Shown here: positions 39,249-39,485 of the stretch, piece by piece
How positions within the stretch are numbered: the stretch's first letter is position 1
Layout: each line of letters opens with the position of its first letter
Assembly: GCA_910587175.1 (NCBI GenBank)
Contig: CAJULH010000012.1
Location: 8,267 to 47,751 of the forward strand
Length of the DNA: 39,485 nt
From: Candidatus Gastranaerophilales bacterium
Lineage (GTDB): Bacteria > Cyanobacteriota > Vampirovibrionia > Gastranaerophilales > Gastranaerophilaceae
Direction: 5' to 3'
The notes under the pieces: generated by a model
Seen by the model: only the letters and a program-made list of their open reading frames with translations
What the model was told of the DNA's origin: nothing
Database searches by the model: none
Made by a program: the position numbers and the translations under genes

Positions 39249-39485
39249 CGATATAACCTCATTTTTAAGACTGTTTTATTTAGTATTCATATATCTTTTA
39301 AAATAGTAAATTCTCCTTTACGGTATTCAAAAACTGCCTCATGCGATAGATACCGAGACAATTGTTTTTGTTTGCAGTGTTTTAAAAATTCAGGTTTTAT
39401 TAGTCTTGTAATTACATAGCAAAAATCCAATGTTAGACAATTTAAAAATTTTTAAAAAAAGATGTTGATTATTTTTTTTGTGTTT
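39249..39485. other. No gene seen at the window's right end
   Basis: 237 bp of AT-rich sequence. It must hold the promoter of the epimerase-like gene, but I cannot pick boxes with confidence. The 13-mer TTTACGGTATTCA occurs here and inside the neighbouring gene near 39157; I see no structure around it. Confidence 0.5.

Overview
The window looks like a chromosomal segment of a low-GC, gut-type bacterium. The best guess is a non-photosynthetic relative of the cyanobacteria (Gastranaerophilales/Vampirovibrionia, formerly Melainabacteria). The grounds are indirect: an AT-rich genome, a cyanobacteria-like single groES-groEL operon, an LL-diaminopimelate aminotransferase, PPDK, and long helical proteins of unknown function, one with an 'SFGARG' motif near its N-terminus. 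No rRNA or tRNA gene was seen, so the assignment is an inference.

Layout. 0-6.6 kb: a FliK-like hypothetical gene, deoB and an Orn/Lys/Arg decarboxylase on the minus strand, diverging from ligA and a periplasmic SIMPL protein. 6.6-11.4 kb: a calpain-like protease, hisG, mazG and a gene recognisable as a hybrid-cluster-protein (Hcp/prismane) homologue that seems to have lost every cluster ligand. 11.4-13.6 kb: a visibly GC-rich island holding six tandem, start-less copies of one cysteine-rich C-terminal domain ending in ..YAFTVRCV.., separated by AT-rich spacers. 13.6-19.4 kb, minus strand: a TIGR04076 protein, groEL/groES, an ImmA/IrrE peptidase with a four-helix membrane partner, and a phosphodiester-glycosidase-like protein. 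19.7-20.9 kb: a small membrane-anchored protein and hpf with a structured leader. 20.9-25.4 kb, minus: a large protein with a C-terminal ADP-ribosyltransferase-like domain, a PIF1-type helicase and an XRE regulator. 25.6-27.5 kb: dapL and hisH. 27.8-32.6 kb, minus: ppdK and a large hypothetical protein. 32.9-34.8 kb: a NarL-type response regulator and a soluble PAS histidine kinase. 34.8-39.2 kb, minus: a UvrD-type helicase carrying a nuclease insertion, a charged helical protein and an extended-SDR epimerase-like protein.

Most of the window is housekeeping: nucleotide salvage and cleanup, DNA ligation, histidine and lysine biosynthesis, chaperonins, pyruvate/PEP interconversion and ribosome hibernation. 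Three things stand out. The first is the cassette array, which looks like a silent donor store, or a graveyard, for a variable surface domain. The second is the cluster-less Hcp homologue next to it. The third is that the 3' ends of two unrelated conserved genes, groEL and ppdK, are each duplicated around a short hairpin-containing insert that leaves the protein C-terminus essentially intact. The ART-like protein, the calpain-like protease with an Asn-to-Asp change and the ImmA/membrane pair are also worth a look.
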